Source: Actinoplanes sp. NBRC 103695
Lineage (GTDB): Bacteria > Actinomycetota > Actinomycetes > Mycobacteriales > Micromonosporaceae
DNA: 64,000 nt
Direction of reading: 5' to 3'
Assembly: GCF_030269485.1 (NCBI RefSeq)
Contig: NZ_BSTL01000007.1
Location: forward strand, 261,204-325,203
Shown here: in pieces, positions 45,179 to 53,775 of the stretch
Numbering within the stretch: the first letter of the stretch is position 1
How the letters are laid out: every line of letters starts with the position of its first letter
Notes under the pieces: model-generated
Told to the model about the DNA's origin: nothing
Database searches by the model: none
The model's input: the letters and a program-made list of their open reading frames with translations, nothing else
Translations under genes and position numbers: made by a program

Positions 45179-46258
45179 TCAGGCCTTTCGCTTCGGGAGG
45201 AGCTTCTTGGCGTTCGGGAGGAATTTCTTCAGGGAGGCGATCCCGCCGGGGAACGCGAGCATCACGACGATCAGGACCACCCCGAAGATGGCGAGGGGGA
45301 GGTTGCCCTCCAGGCGCTGCGCGACCGCGGCGGAGACGTCGAACGAGTCGGTCAGCGAATGAGTGGTGGCCGGCAGGACCACCAGCAGCACGGCGCCCCA
45401 CAGCGCGCCGGCCAGGCTGCCCAGGCCACCGATGACGATCGCCATCAGCAGAAAGAGGGACAGGGTCAGGGGGAACGCGCCGGGACTGACACTCTGCGAG
45501 AGCACGGCGATCAGCGCGCCGCCCAGACCGGCGCAGGCCGCACTGACCACAAAGGCCATGACCTGGGTACGCGCGACATTGATGCCGGCCAGCCGTGCGG
45601 CGGCCTCGTCGTCACGCACCGCCGTGAGGTTGCGGCCGAACCGGCTGCGGACCAGGTTCGCCAGGAACAGCAGGGTGACCAGGGCGCCCGCCCAGGCCAG
45701 CCAGGCCTGCCAGCGCTCGTACGGGAAGTCGTAGCCCAGGGCCAGCGGCGGTGGGTCGACCGACACCGACAGTCCCTGGTCGCTGTTGAACGTGGTGTCG
45801 AACGTGCTGGCGATCGCCGGCACCACCACCGCGACGGCCAGGGTGAGCCCGGCCAGGTACGGCCCGCGCAACCGCGCCGCGGCCAGCCCGACCACCGCCC
45901 CCACGGCCGTGGTGACCACGATCGCGGCGAGCACCGCCACCAGCAGCGTCCACTGCCCCTGGCCGGCGAGCTTGTTCTGGGTCATCGCGAGCGTGTACGC
46001 CCCGACCGCCATCAGTGCGCCGTGCCCCAATGAGAGCTGGCCGTTCAGTCCGGTGAGGACGGTCAGTCCCGCTGTCACGCAGAGGTAGGCGCCGACCGTG
46101 GCGAGCTGATAGTTCCGGAACGGTGGCAGCGCATAGCTCAGCGCCAGAATGACGACCGCGCCGAGCAGCATGAGCGCGAGATGTCGATATAGAGAAAGTG
46201 CGTTCTTTCCTTTTTCGGTTGGCACTTTGGCGGGCGCGCGTTCCCTCAGGTCGGTCAT
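45179..46258 (-). CDS. livM: branched-chain-type ABC transporter permease LivM
   Basis: 359 aa with about 9 membrane helices. GLNGQLSLGHGALMAVGAYT and the cytoplasmic RDDEAAARLAGINVARTQ motif define LivM. The N-terminus has a short cytoplasmic lead (MTDLRERAPAKVP) and the C-terminus is Lys-rich. ATGA overlap with livH; 1-bp gap to livK. Confidence 0.9.
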   Translation of the reverse strand: MTDLRERAPAKVPTEKGKNALSLYRHLALMLLGAVVILALSYALPPFRNYQLATVGAYLCVTAGLTVLTGLNGQLSLGHGALMAVGAYTLAMTQNKLAGQGQWTLLVAVLAAIVVTTAVGAVVGLAAARLRGPYLAGLTLAVAVVVPAIASTFDTTFNSDQGLSVSVDPPPLALGYDFPYERWQAWLAWAGALVTLLFLANLVRSRFGRNLTAVRDDEAAARLAGINVARTQVMAFVVSAACAGLGGALIAVLSQSVSPGAFPLTLSLFLLMAIVIGGLGSLAGALWGAVLLVVLPATTHSLTDSFDVSAAVAQRLEGNLPLAIFGVVLIVVMLAFPGGIASLKKFLPNAKKLLPKRKA

Positions 46259-47133
46259 GCCGCCCTCGCCTTCACCGAGCCGAACAGCCCGCCGGGTCTG
46301 CCGAGCAGGACCACGAGCAGGAGGACCAGCACCGCGATCGGCGCCACGGTCGCGCCGAGATAGCCGCTGACATAGGAGAGCAGCAGGCCGACGATCACAC
46401 CGCCGACCACCGCGCCGATCGCGCTGTCCAGGCCGCCCACCACCGCGGCGGTGAACGCCGACACGAACACGATGTCCATGGCGTTCGGGTGCAGGCCCAG
46501 CTCGGTGGGGATGACCAGCATCCCGGCCAGCGACCCGACCGCCGCGGCCAGCGCCCAGCCGAGCGTCAGCATCCCGCCGACGTTCACACCGAGCAGCCGC
46601 GACACGTCCGGCGCGAACGCCGCCGCCCGCATCCGCAGCCCGACCGCGGTTCGCGTGAACAGCAGCACCAGCAACGCCACCACCGCGATCACCGCGGCGA
46701 ACACCCACAGGTCGAACCGGGACAGCAGCGCGACACCGCCGACCACGAACGCGTCCCGGCTGAACGGTGCCCCGGCCGGCCGGAACTCGTTGCCGTAGAT
46801 CATCCCCAGCACCGCCTGGATCACCAGGACCAGACCGAGCGCGACGACCACGCCGTTCAGCGGGGACGAATGGTCGACGAAGCGCATCACCACCCGTTCC
46901 ACCCCGGCGCCCAGCAGCAGGCCGCCGACCAGCGCCACCGCGAAGCCCAGCCAGTACGAGCCGGTCGCGGTCGCCACCGAGTAGCCGGCGTACGCGGTCG
47001 CCACGGCCATCGCGCCCTGGGCGAAGTTGACGATCCGCGCCGCGCGCCAGATCAGCACCAGGGACAGCGCGAACGCGGCGTACACCGCGCCCCGGCTGAG
47101 CCCGTCGAAGGTGAGGAAGATGAAACGGTCCAT
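46255..47133 (-). CDS. livH: branched-chain-type ABC transporter permease LivH
   Basis: 292 aa, eight helices. LSRGAVYAAFALSLVLIWRA and VNFAQGAMAVATAYAGY are the LivH N-terminal signature; the motif VGLRMRAAAFAPDVSRLLGV is the ATPase contact loop. Lies 12 bp after livF, upstream on the same strand, so the operon order is livG - ORFs - livF - livH - livM - livK. Confidence 0.9.
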   Translation of the reverse strand: MDRFIFLTFDGLSRGAVYAAFALSLVLIWRAARIVNFAQGAMAVATAYAGYSVATATGSYWLGFAVALVGGLLLGAGVERVVMRFVDHSSPLNGVVVALGLVLVIQAVLGMIYGNEFRPAGAPFSRDAFVVGGVALLSRFDLWVFAAVIAVVALLVLLFTRTAVGLRMRAAAFAPDVSRLLGVNVGGMLTLGWALAAAVGSLAGMLVIPTELGLHPNAMDIVFVSAFTAAVVGGLDSAIGAVVGGVIVGLLLSYVSGYLGATVAPIAVLVLLLVVLLGRPGGLFGSVKARAA

Positions 47134-47145
47134 GCGGCGGCCCTC

Positions 47146-47862
47146 TCAGAAACCCAGGTACGCGTGGCGGAGTTCGTCGTCGGTCCGCAGCGTCGCCGCG
47201 TCGTTGCGGGTGACGACGCGACCCAGCGACATCACGACGCCGATGTCCGCGATGGACAGTGCGCTGCGCACGTTCTGCTCGACCAGCAGGACGGTCATGC
47301 CGGTGCTGTTCCGCAGGTCGCGCAGCAGCGCCATGATCTGGGCGATGACCCGCGGCGCGAGGCCCAGCGACGGCTCGTCGAGCAGCATCAGGCGCGGGCG
47401 GCCGATCAGGGCCCGGCCCAGCGCGAGCATCTGCCGTTCGCCGCCGGAGAGCTGATGCCCGGGGTGGCGCTTGCGGCGGGCCAGCGGCTCGAACAGCTCG
47501 TAGACCTCGTCCAGCGCCTTGCGAGCGTCGGCCTTGTCGGAGCGCCACAGGCCGCCGAGCCGCAGGTTCTCGTCGACGGTCAGCTCGGTGACCACGCCGC
47601 GGCCCTCGGGCACGTGCGCGATGCCGCGGCGCACCATCTGCTCGACCTTGGTGGTGCGCAGGTCGGCGCCGTCCAGCCGGATCTCGCCCGAGGTGGGTTT
47701 GACCAGACCGCTGAGCGTACGCAGAAGGGTGGTCTTGCCCGCGCCGTTGGCGCCCATCACCGCGACGATCTGACCCTGCTCGATGCTCAGATCAATGTCA
47801 TGGAGTACGGGCGCCGCGCCGTAACCCGCGGTCAGCCCTTTGACCTCCAGCAGCGCGGTCAT
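47146..47862 (-). CDS. livF: branched-chain-type ABC transporter ATPase LivF
   Basis: 238 aa. Walker A GANGAGKTTLLRTL, signature LSGGERQMLALGRAL and Walker B LMLLDEPSLGLAP are intact. ATG 47862 overlaps the stop of the second 30-codon ORF (ATGA). Ends HAYLGF as LivF does. Confidence 0.93.
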   Translation of the reverse strand: MTALLEVKGLTAGYGAAPVLHDIDLSIEQGQIVAVMGANGAGKTTLLRTLSGLVKPTSGEIRLDGADLRTTKVEQMVRRGIAHVPEGRGVVTELTVDENLRLGGLWRSDKADARKALDEVYELFEPLARRKRHPGHQLSGGERQMLALGRALIGRPRLMLLDEPSLGLAPRVIAQIMALLRDLRNSTGMTVLLVEQNVRSALSIADIGVVMSLGRVVTRNDAATLRTDDELRHAYLGF

Positions 47863-47951
47863 GCTGTGCCCACCTCTCGCATGCCCTTCTGGCCCTCGCC
47901 TTTGAGGCCGTTGGCAGGTGTCGGGTGGTGCCGCTCGGTGCAGGCGGTCAT
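47859..47951 (-). CDS. 30-aa ORF in the liv operon (cassette copy B)
   Basis: Second of two tandem 30-codon ORFs between livG and livF. Begins MTACTERH, contains EGQKGM and ends GMREVGTA. ATGA overlaps at both ends: with copy C and with the livF start. It differs from copy C by one base (E for K). The unit length with the shared ATGA is 89 bp. No known family or RNA motif recognised. Confidence 0.6.
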   Translation of the reverse strand: MTACTERHHPTPANGLKGEGQKGMREVGTA

Positions 47952-48040
47952 GCTGTGCCCACCTTTCGCATGCCCTTCTGGCCCTCGCCTTTGAGGCCGT
48001 TGGCAGGTGTCGGGTGGTGCCGCTCGGTGCAGGCGGTCAT
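47948..48040 (-). CDS. 30-aa ORF in the liv operon (cassette copy C)
   Basis: First tandem copy after livG; its ATG overlaps the livG TGA (ATGA) and its TGA overlaps the ATG of copy B. Ends GMRKVGTA. The near identity of copies B and C shows a recent duplication, and the homologous copy in another operon (34143-34235) shows that the unit moves. Peptide product not demonstrated. Confidence 0.6.
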   Translation of the reverse strand: MTACTERHHPTPANGLKGEGQKGMRKVGTA

Positions 48041-48816
48041 GCTGCCGCCTCCCCGAGGTAGGCCTCGGTGACCGCCTCGTTGCTGCGGATCTCGGCCAGC
48101 GTGCCGAACGCGACCGGCTTGCCGAAGTCCAGCACGAGGATGTCGTCGCAGACCGCCATCACCAGGTCCATGTGGTGCTCGACCAGCAGCACCGAGCAAC
48201 CCAGCTCGCGGATCAGCGCGCCGAGCTCGGTGATCTCCTCGGCGCCCAGCCCGCCGGCCGGCTCGTCGAGCAGCAGCAGCCGCGGCTCGGCGACCAAGGC
48301 TCGGGCCAGCGCCACCCGCTTGCGGACGGCGTAGGGGAGCCCGCCGGGCAGCACGTGGGCATACTCGTCGACGCCGCAGCGCCGCAGCGCCTCCATCGCG
48401 TCGTCGCGCAGCCGGCGCTCGTCCCGATCGGAGCGCGGCAGCCCGAACAGCGCGGAGACGAACCCGGTGCGCGCCGCGTGGTCGGTGCCGGCCAGCACGT
48501 TGTCGAGGACGGACATGCCGGCGAACTGCCCGACGCCCTGCAGGGTGCGGGCGATCCCGAGCCGGGTGAGCCGGTGCGGCCGGGGTCGCAGCGGCTTGCC
48601 GTCCAGCGTGATGCTGCCCGTGGTCGGCGGCACGAACCCGCACACGACGTTGAAGAGCGTGGTCTTTCCGGCGCCGTTGGGGCCGATCACCCCGACCGTA
48701 CGGCCGGGCGGAACGCGCAACGACACGTCGTCGAGGGCCACCAGCCCGCCGAACCGCACGCCGATGTGGTGCAGGGCGAGGCCCTGGTTGTCGTCGTCGG
48801 GATCCTGCTCAGCCAT
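48037..48816 (-). CDS. livG: branched-chain-type ABC transporter ATPase LivG
   Basis: 259 aa. Walker A GPNGAGKTTLFNVV, Walker B RLLLLDEPAGGLGAEE; the signature segment LPYAVRKRVALARAL shows the usual LivG variant of LSGG. First gene of the liv operon. ATG 48816 with a weak GAGGTGGGTCG ribosome site upstream. Control region with the palindrome at 48892-48919 lies about 75 bp upstream. Confidence 0.92.
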   Translation of the reverse strand: MAEQDPDDDNQGLALHHIGVRFGGLVALDDVSLRVPPGRTVGVIGPNGAGKTTLFNVVCGFVPPTTGSITLDGKPLRPRPHRLTRLGIARTLQGVGQFAGMSVLDNVLAGTDHAARTGFVSALFGLPRSDRDERRLRDDAMEALRRCGVDEYAHVLPGGLPYAVRKRVALARALVAEPRLLLLDEPAGGLGAEEITELGALIRELGCSVLLVEHHMDLVMAVCDDILVLDFGKPVAFGTLAEIRSNEAVTEAYLGEAAA

Positions 48817-48891
48817 CGACCCACCTCACCTGAAGAGGAGCGGTTCTGCGGGCACACAGAAGAGCGTCCACAGAGGAGGACGCTGGGTGGT

Positions 48892-48919
48892 AAACTTATT
48901 ACACTGCGAGTGTAAGTTT
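48892..48919. promoter_or_regulatory. operator candidate upstream of the liv operon
   Basis: TTACACT (48899-48905) and AGTGTAA (48909-48915) form a perfect palindrome around GCG, extended outward by AAACTTA on the left and GTTT on the right. The right side reads AGTGTAAGTTT, matching GTGTAAGTTTT at 35420-35430. It is probably bound by one of the TetR proteins of this region. The whole 194-bp gap 48817-49010 has no gene. Confidence 0.55.
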
Positions 48920-49010
48920 CTCGATCCGCTTGTCAATGGTCTTGTTGCACGGATGTTTCCAACCGTGCTTGCCATTCTGCGCCATCCATCGACAGATGGC
49001 GATGTGTTGA

Positions 49011-49646
49011 TCAAGCAACCCCGGCCGGACGGAACTGGACGCTCACGCGCGGGCCGACCGGTTTGGCCGTTTTCGGGATCGCGTGCTCCCAGGTGCGCTG
49101 GCAGGAGCCGCCCATCACGATCAGGTCGCCGTGGCCCTGCGGGAGGCGCAGCGTCTCGTGGCCACCCGCTCGCGGGCGCAGCATGAGATTGCGGGGCGAC
49201 CCGAACGACACGATCGCGACCATGGTGTCGTCGGTCGCCGAGCGGCCCAGGGTGTCGCCGTGCCAGGCGACGCTGTCGCGGCCGTCGCGGTAGAGGCACA
49301 TGCCGGCGGAGACGAACTCCTCGCCCAGCTCGTCGGCGTAGTAGGCGTTCAGTCGCTGTTTCGCCTCGGTCAGCGCCGGGTGCGGCAGGTCCTCGTGGCC
49401 GCCGAACCACCGCAGCAGCCGGGGCACGTCGACCACGTCGTCATACATCTGCCGGCGCTCGGCACGCCAGTCGACGTCGGCCAGCAGCGTCTCGAAGACG
49501 GCGTCGGAACCCCGCACCCAGCCGGGCAGCACATCGACCCAGGCGCCGGCGGTCAGGGTGTGCCGAACGAGACGGCCCGGCAGCGGCTCGATCGCCGCGG
49601 CCGGGCCGCTCATCAGGTCGAACATCGACGGCTGGTAGGCGGTCAC
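49011..49646 (-). CDS. alkB: 2-oxoglutarate/Fe(II) dioxygenase AlkB
   Basis: 211 aa from GTG 49646. Iron ligands in SVAWHGDTLG (His, Asp) and WEHAIPK (His); the 2-oxoglutarate-binding Arg in GPRVSVQFR. Removes methyl groups from 1-methyladenine and 3-methylcytosine in DNA or RNA. It stands alone, apart from the ada-alkA/ogt operon of the same window. Confidence 0.92.
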   Translation of the reverse strand: MTAYQPSMFDLMSGPAAAIEPLPGRLVRHTLTAGAWVDVLPGWVRGSDAVFETLLADVDWRAERRQMYDDVVDVPRLLRWFGGHEDLPHPALTEAKQRLNAYYADELGEEFVSAGMCLYRDGRDSVAWHGDTLGRSATDDTMVAIVSFGSPRNLMLRPRAGGHETLRLPQGHGDLIVMGGSCQRTWEHAIPKTAKPVGPRVSVQFRPAGVA

Positions 49647-49679
49647 GCCACCACTCTACGCCGCCCTCGTACGCGTGTG

Positions 49680-50711
49680 CTAATCCTTGTCGGGGGTCGG
49701 GTGGTGGTAGGTCACCCGGTCGCTCGGCAGCGGGAACTCGTGGTCGTCACCGAACGGCGACGGCCCGCCCTGCTTCTGCGACAGGATCTCGGCCACGTCC
49801 AGCTTGCCGTCGGGGCCGACGGCCGGCGGCTCCGGCTGACGGGCGCTGGAGAACGGAGTCGAGGTGCCCGACGCGACGCCGGTGACGCCCATCGTGTTGC
49901 TCGGCGCCATGTTCTCCCGCTCGTGGCGCGACGGGGTGGCCTTGTCCTGCTTCTCCAGCTCGTCCCGGCGGAAGATCTTGCGGCCCAGCCACACCAGCGG
50001 GTCGTACTTGTTGTCGACCACGCGCTCCTTCATCGGGATGATCGCGTTGTCGGTGATCTTGATGTGCTCGGGGCAGACCTCGGTGCAGCACTTGGTGATG
50101 TTGCAGTAGCCCAGGCCCTGGTGATCGCGGGAGTAGTTCTTCCGGTCCGTACGCGCGTCGAGCGGGTGCATGTCCAGCTCGGCGGCCCGGATGAAGAACC
50201 GAGGCCCGGCGAACGCCTCCTTGTTCTCCTCGTGGTCGCGGACCACGTGGCAGGTGTTCTGGCAGAGGAAGCACTCGATGCACTTGCGGAACTCCTGGGA
50301 CCGCTCCACATCGACCTGCTGCATCCGGTACTCGCCCGGCGCGACACCCTCCGGCGGCGCGAAGGCCGGCGTCTCCCGGGCCTTCTCGTAGTTGTACGAC
50401 ACGTCGGTGACCAGGTCGCGGATGACCGGGAAGGTCCGCAGCGGCGTGATCGTGATCGTCTCGTCGTCGGTGAACGTGGACATCCGCGTCATGCAGCCCA
50501 GCTTGGGCATGCCGTTGATCTCCATCGAGCAGGACCCGCACTTGCCGGCCTTGCAGTTCCACCGGCACGCGAGGTCCGGGGTCTGCGTGGCCTGCAGCCG
50601 GTGGATGACGTCGAGGACCACCTCGCCCTCGTTCACCTCGACGTCGAAGTCCTGGATCTCGCCGCCGGACGAGTCGCCCCGCCAGACCTTGAAGTGGCGC
50701 TTGGTACCCAT
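49680..50711 (-). CDS. sdhB: succinate dehydrogenase iron-sulfur subunit, long C-terminal tail
   Basis: 343 aa. [2Fe-2S] ligands: CRWNCKAGKCGSC; [4Fe-4S]/[3Fe-4S] ligands: RKCIECFLCQNTC and CNITKCCTEVCPEHI. The family is normally about 240-260 aa; the last ~95 residues here form a polar, Pro/Ser/Gly-rich tail (GVASGTSTPFSSARQPEPP) with no cysteines. Electron transfer from SdhA to the membrane quinone site. TAATG overlap with sdhA. Confidence 0.92.
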   Translation of the reverse strand: MGTKRHFKVWRGDSSGGEIQDFDVEVNEGEVVLDVIHRLQATQTPDLACRWNCKAGKCGSCSMEINGMPKLGCMTRMSTFTDDETITITPLRTFPVIRDLVTDVSYNYEKARETPAFAPPEGVAPGEYRMQQVDVERSQEFRKCIECFLCQNTCHVVRDHEENKEAFAGPRFFIRAAELDMHPLDARTDRKNYSRDHQGLGYCNITKCCTEVCPEHIKITDNAIIPMKERVVDNKYDPLVWLGRKIFRRDELEKQDKATPSRHERENMAPSNTMGVTGVASGTSTPFSSARQPEPPAVGPDGKLDVAEILSQKQGGPSPFGDDHEFPLPSDRVTYHHPTPDKD

Positions 50712-52621
50712 TACTTCGCCTCCCCAGACAGGGCGTCGATCGCCGTCAGCTCGTCGTCCGTCATGTACTTCGACAGCTCGGTCCGGTCGAACAGCTGGAT
50801 GAGCTCGTCCCGCATCGTCGGGACCGGCTTGCGTTCCAGGTGCACGTCGCCGTCCGAGTCGAGCGAGCAGATCAGGTTGAGCAGCCGCCACTGCGGGTTC
50901 ATCCCGGGGAAGTCCTCGCGGGTGTGACCGCCGCGCGACTCCTCACGCTCCAGCGCCGCCTTCGCGGTGCAGATCGAGACGACCAGCATGTTGCGCAGGT
51001 CGAGAGCCAGGTGCCAGCCCGGGTTGTACTTGCGGCCGCCGATCGCGCCCACGTTCGCCACCCGCAGTTCGAGCTCCTCGAGCCGCTTCAGCGCGTCGGT
51101 CAGCTCGCCCTCACGGCGGATGATGCCGACCAGGTCACCCATCACCACCTGCAGGTCCTGCTGCAACGTGTACGGGTTTTCCCCGCTCTGCCGGCTCAAC
51201 GGCGCGAGCGCGACGTCGACCGCCTGCTCGACGTCCGCCGTCGCGACCTTCGGCCGTTTCGCCAGGGCGTCGGTGTACGCCGCCGCGTGCTCACCGGCCC
51301 GCTTGCCGAACACCAGCAGGTCGGAGAGCGAGTTGCCGCCGAGCCGGTTGGAGCCGTGCATGCCGCCGGACACCTCGCCGGCCGCGAACAGGCCCTCCAC
51401 CTCGCCGAACGCCGCGCCCGAGTCGGGGTCGACCTCGACGCCGCCCATCACGTAGTGACAGGTCGGGCCGACCTCCATCGGCTCCTTGGTGATGTCGACG
51501 TCGGCCAGCTCCTTGAACTGGTGGTACATCGACGGGAGCCGGCGCTGGATCTCCTCGGCGGGCAGCCGGCTCGCGATGTCCAGGTAGACACCGCCGGCCT
51601 TCGAACCCCGGCCGGCCTTGACCTCGCTGTTGATCGCCCGCGCGACCTCGTCCCGGGGCAGCAGCTCGGGCGGGCGGCGGTTGTTGTCCGGGTCGGAGTA
51701 CCAGCGGTCCGCCTCCTCCTCGGTCTCCGCGTACTGCTTGCGGAAGACGTCGGGGACGTACTCGAACATGAACCGCTTGCCCTCGGAGTTCTTGAGGACG
51801 CCGCCGTCGCCGCGGACCGACTCGGTGACCAGGATGCCCTTGACGGACACCGGCCAGACCATGCCGGTCGGGTGGAACTGCAGGAACTCCATGTTGATCA
51901 GCGTCGCCCCGGCCCGCAGCGCGAGCGCGTGGCCGTCGCCGGTGTACTCCCAGGAGTTCGAGGTGACCTTGTAGCTGCGGCCGACGCCGCCGGTCGCCAG
52001 GATCACCGCGGGCGCCTCGAGCAGGATGAACTCGCCGGACTCGCGGTAGTAGCCGAACGCCCCGGCGACCTTGTTGCCGTCCAGCAGCAGCTCGGTGATC
52101 GTGGTCTCGGAGAAGACCTTGATGCGTGCCTCGTAGCTGCCGAACTCCGCCTTGTCCTCCTGCTGCAGCGAGACGATCTTCTGCTGCAGGGTGCGGATCA
52201 GTTCCAGGCCGGTCCGGTCGCCGACGTGCGCGAGCCGGGGGTACTCGTGGCCGCCGAAGTTCCGCTGCGAGATCTTGCCGTCCTTCGTACGGTCGAACAG
52301 CGCCCCGTACGTCTCCAGCTCCCAGATCCGGTCCGGCGCTTCCTTGGCGTGCAGCTCGGCCATCCGGAAGTTGTTCAGGAACTTCCCGCCGCGCATGGTG
52401 TCCCGGAAGTGCACCATCCAGTTGTCGCGGCTGTTCACGTTGCCCATCGCGGCGGCCGCGCCGCCCTCGGCCATGACGGTGTGCGCCTTGCCGAACAGGG
52501 ACTTGGAGATGATGGCCGTCTTCTTGCCGGCGAGCCGTGCCTCGATGGCCGCCCGCAGCCCGGCGCCGCCGGCGCCGATCACGACGACGTCGTAGTGGTG
52601 TCGTTCGATTCGCGTGGTCAC
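50711..52621 (-). CDS. sdhA: succinate dehydrogenase flavoprotein subunit
   Basis: 636 aa. VVVIGAGGAGLRAAIEARLA binds FAD; HTVMAEGGAAAAMGNVNSRD is the covalent-FAD/active region; later HPTGMVWPVSVKGILVTESV and RLGGNSLSDLLVFGKRAGEH. Oxidises succinate to fumarate in the TCA cycle and respiratory complex II. Middle gene of sdhC-sdhA-sdhB. Confidence 0.95.
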   Translation of the reverse strand: MTTRIERHHYDVVVIGAGGAGLRAAIEARLAGKKTAIISKSLFGKAHTVMAEGGAAAAMGNVNSRDNWMVHFRDTMRGGKFLNNFRMAELHAKEAPDRIWELETYGALFDRTKDGKISQRNFGGHEYPRLAHVGDRTGLELIRTLQQKIVSLQQEDKAEFGSYEARIKVFSETTITELLLDGNKVAGAFGYYRESGEFILLEAPAVILATGGVGRSYKVTSNSWEYTGDGHALALRAGATLINMEFLQFHPTGMVWPVSVKGILVTESVRGDGGVLKNSEGKRFMFEYVPDVFRKQYAETEEEADRWYSDPDNNRRPPELLPRDEVARAINSEVKAGRGSKAGGVYLDIASRLPAEEIQRRLPSMYHQFKELADVDITKEPMEVGPTCHYVMGGVEVDPDSGAAFGEVEGLFAAGEVSGGMHGSNRLGGNSLSDLLVFGKRAGEHAAAYTDALAKRPKVATADVEQAVDVALAPLSRQSGENPYTLQQDLQVVMGDLVGIIRREGELTDALKRLEELELRVANVGAIGGRKYNPGWHLALDLRNMLVVSICTAKAALEREESRGGHTREDFPGMNPQWRLLNLICSLDSDGDVHLERKPVPTMRDELIQLFDRTELSKYMTDDELTAIDALSGEAK

Positions 52622-52633
52622 GTCAGGTTCCTC

Positions 52634-53440
52634 TTAACCGACGAACCGCAGGTCGGAGATCCAGCCCGCGGAGACGGCCATGATGTAGAAGTCGGTCAGC
52701 GCGAGCGTGCCCAGGGTGATCCAGGCGAGCATCATGTGCCGGGCGTTCAGCTTGGACACGAACGTCCAGAACCGGTATCGCACCGGGTGCTTGGAGAAGT
52801 GCTTGAGCCGGCCACCGGCGATGTGCCGGCAGGAGTGGCAGGACAACGTGTACGCCCACAGCATCACCACGTTGCCGACCAGGATGATGTTGCCCAGCCC
52901 GAAGCCGAAGCCGCTCGGCGAGTGGAACGCGATGACCGCGTCCCAGGTGTTGATCAGCGAGATGATGCCCGCGGCGTAGAAGGCGTAACGGTGCAGGTTC
53001 TGCCCGAGCAGCGGGAACCTGGTCTCACCGGTGTACTTCTTGTGCCCGTCCGGCACCGCGCAGGCCGGCGGCGACAGCCAGAACGCCCGGTAGTAGGCCT
53101 TCCGGTAGTAGTAGCAGGTGAGCCGGAAGAGGAGCAGGAACGGCAGTGTGAAGGCGGCCTCGGGGATCAGCCAGAAACTCGGCAGCGGGGTGCCGAAGTG
53201 AGCCGCCTCGGGGATGCAGCGATCGGTGATGCACGGTGAGTAGAACGGCGTCAGGTAGTGAAAGTCCGCGACGTAATACCACTTGTGCATGAAGACGCGG
53301 ACGGTCGCGTAGATGACCCACGCGCTCAGGCCCGCGAAGGTGATCAGCGGCGCGAACCACCACCGGTCGGTACGCAACGTCTTCGCCGCGATCGCGGCGC
53401 GCGCACGCACCGAGCCCGGCCTCGTTGCCGTCGTAGTCAT
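52634..53440 (-). CDS. sdhC: succinate dehydrogenase cytochrome b subunit, single-protein type
   Basis: 268 aa, five membrane helices, as in type-B anchors where one polypeptide replaces SdhC and SdhD. His residues for haem ligation lie in helices (HRYAFYAAG, SCHSCRHIAGG). ATG 53440 has GGAGAC upstream (AGGGAGACAAGCA). First gene of the sdh operon; its promoter must lie between it and the inverted repeat at 53652-53742. Confidence 0.85.
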   Translation of the reverse strand: MTTTATRPGSVRARAAIAAKTLRTDRWWFAPLITFAGLSAWVIYATVRVFMHKWYYVADFHYLTPFYSPCITDRCIPEAAHFGTPLPSFWLIPEAAFTLPFLLLFRLTCYYYRKAYYRAFWLSPPACAVPDGHKKYTGETRFPLLGQNLHRYAFYAAGIISLINTWDAVIAFHSPSGFGFGLGNIILVGNVVMLWAYTLSCHSCRHIAGGRLKHFSKHPVRYRFWTFVSKLNARHMMLAWITLGTLALTDFYIMAVSAGWISDLRFVG

Positions 53441-53651
53441 TGCTTGTCTCCCTGACTTCGCCCGACGGCTGGTCGCGCTGGGGGCGCACAGGCCAGCACG
53501 GTTGTCGGGCGTCCGCGTTGTGTGGCACACGTTACGCCGAGGTTCCGGAGTGCACCTCCTAAGGTCAGCCTCGGTTCGTCACATTCCCGCAAACCCCCGC
53601 GCACGCGGCCGCCGCAGGCGGGTTGGTGTCGCCTGCCCCAACCCCGCGCCC
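53441..53651. promoter_or_regulatory. upstream region of the sdh operon
   Basis: The 335-bp stretch 53441-53775 has no gene. The half nearest sdhC must contain its promoter, but no convincing -10/-35 pair was found. The other half is the long inverted repeat described at 53652-53742. Confidence 0.4.
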
Positions 53652-53742
53652 GCGATTGCCGCCGACGACTTGCGGCCCAAAAAGTGCTAGGCGAAGCCGA
53701 GGTGCTTTTTGGGCCGCAAGTCGTCGGTTACAAGGCAATCGC
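53652..53742. terminator. 91-bp near-perfect inverted repeat after tldE
   Basis: A perfect 23-bp stem (53662-53684 with 53705-53727) flanks a 20-base loop. Outside it, 9-bp arms GCGATTGCC (53652-53660) and GGCAATCGC (53734-53742) also pair, with a bulge of 1 and 6 bases. The inner stem ends in A5 and T5 tracts next to the loop. It lies just after the tldE stop (minus strand) and before sdhC, so it probably ends tldD-tldE transcription. Also resembles a small non-autonomous element. Confidence 0.65.
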
Positions 53743-53775
53743 CCGGAGGAGCGAAGCGACGACCAGCAACTCAGC

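Noticed and set aside
49083..50927. 614-codon plus-strand ORF opposite alkB and sdhB
   Set aside because: Antisense shadow. Both minus-strand genes have full catalytic motifs.
50840..53239. 799-codon plus-strand ORF opposite sdhA and sdhC
   Set aside because: Antisense shadow of highly conserved complex II genes; composition is typical of such shadows.
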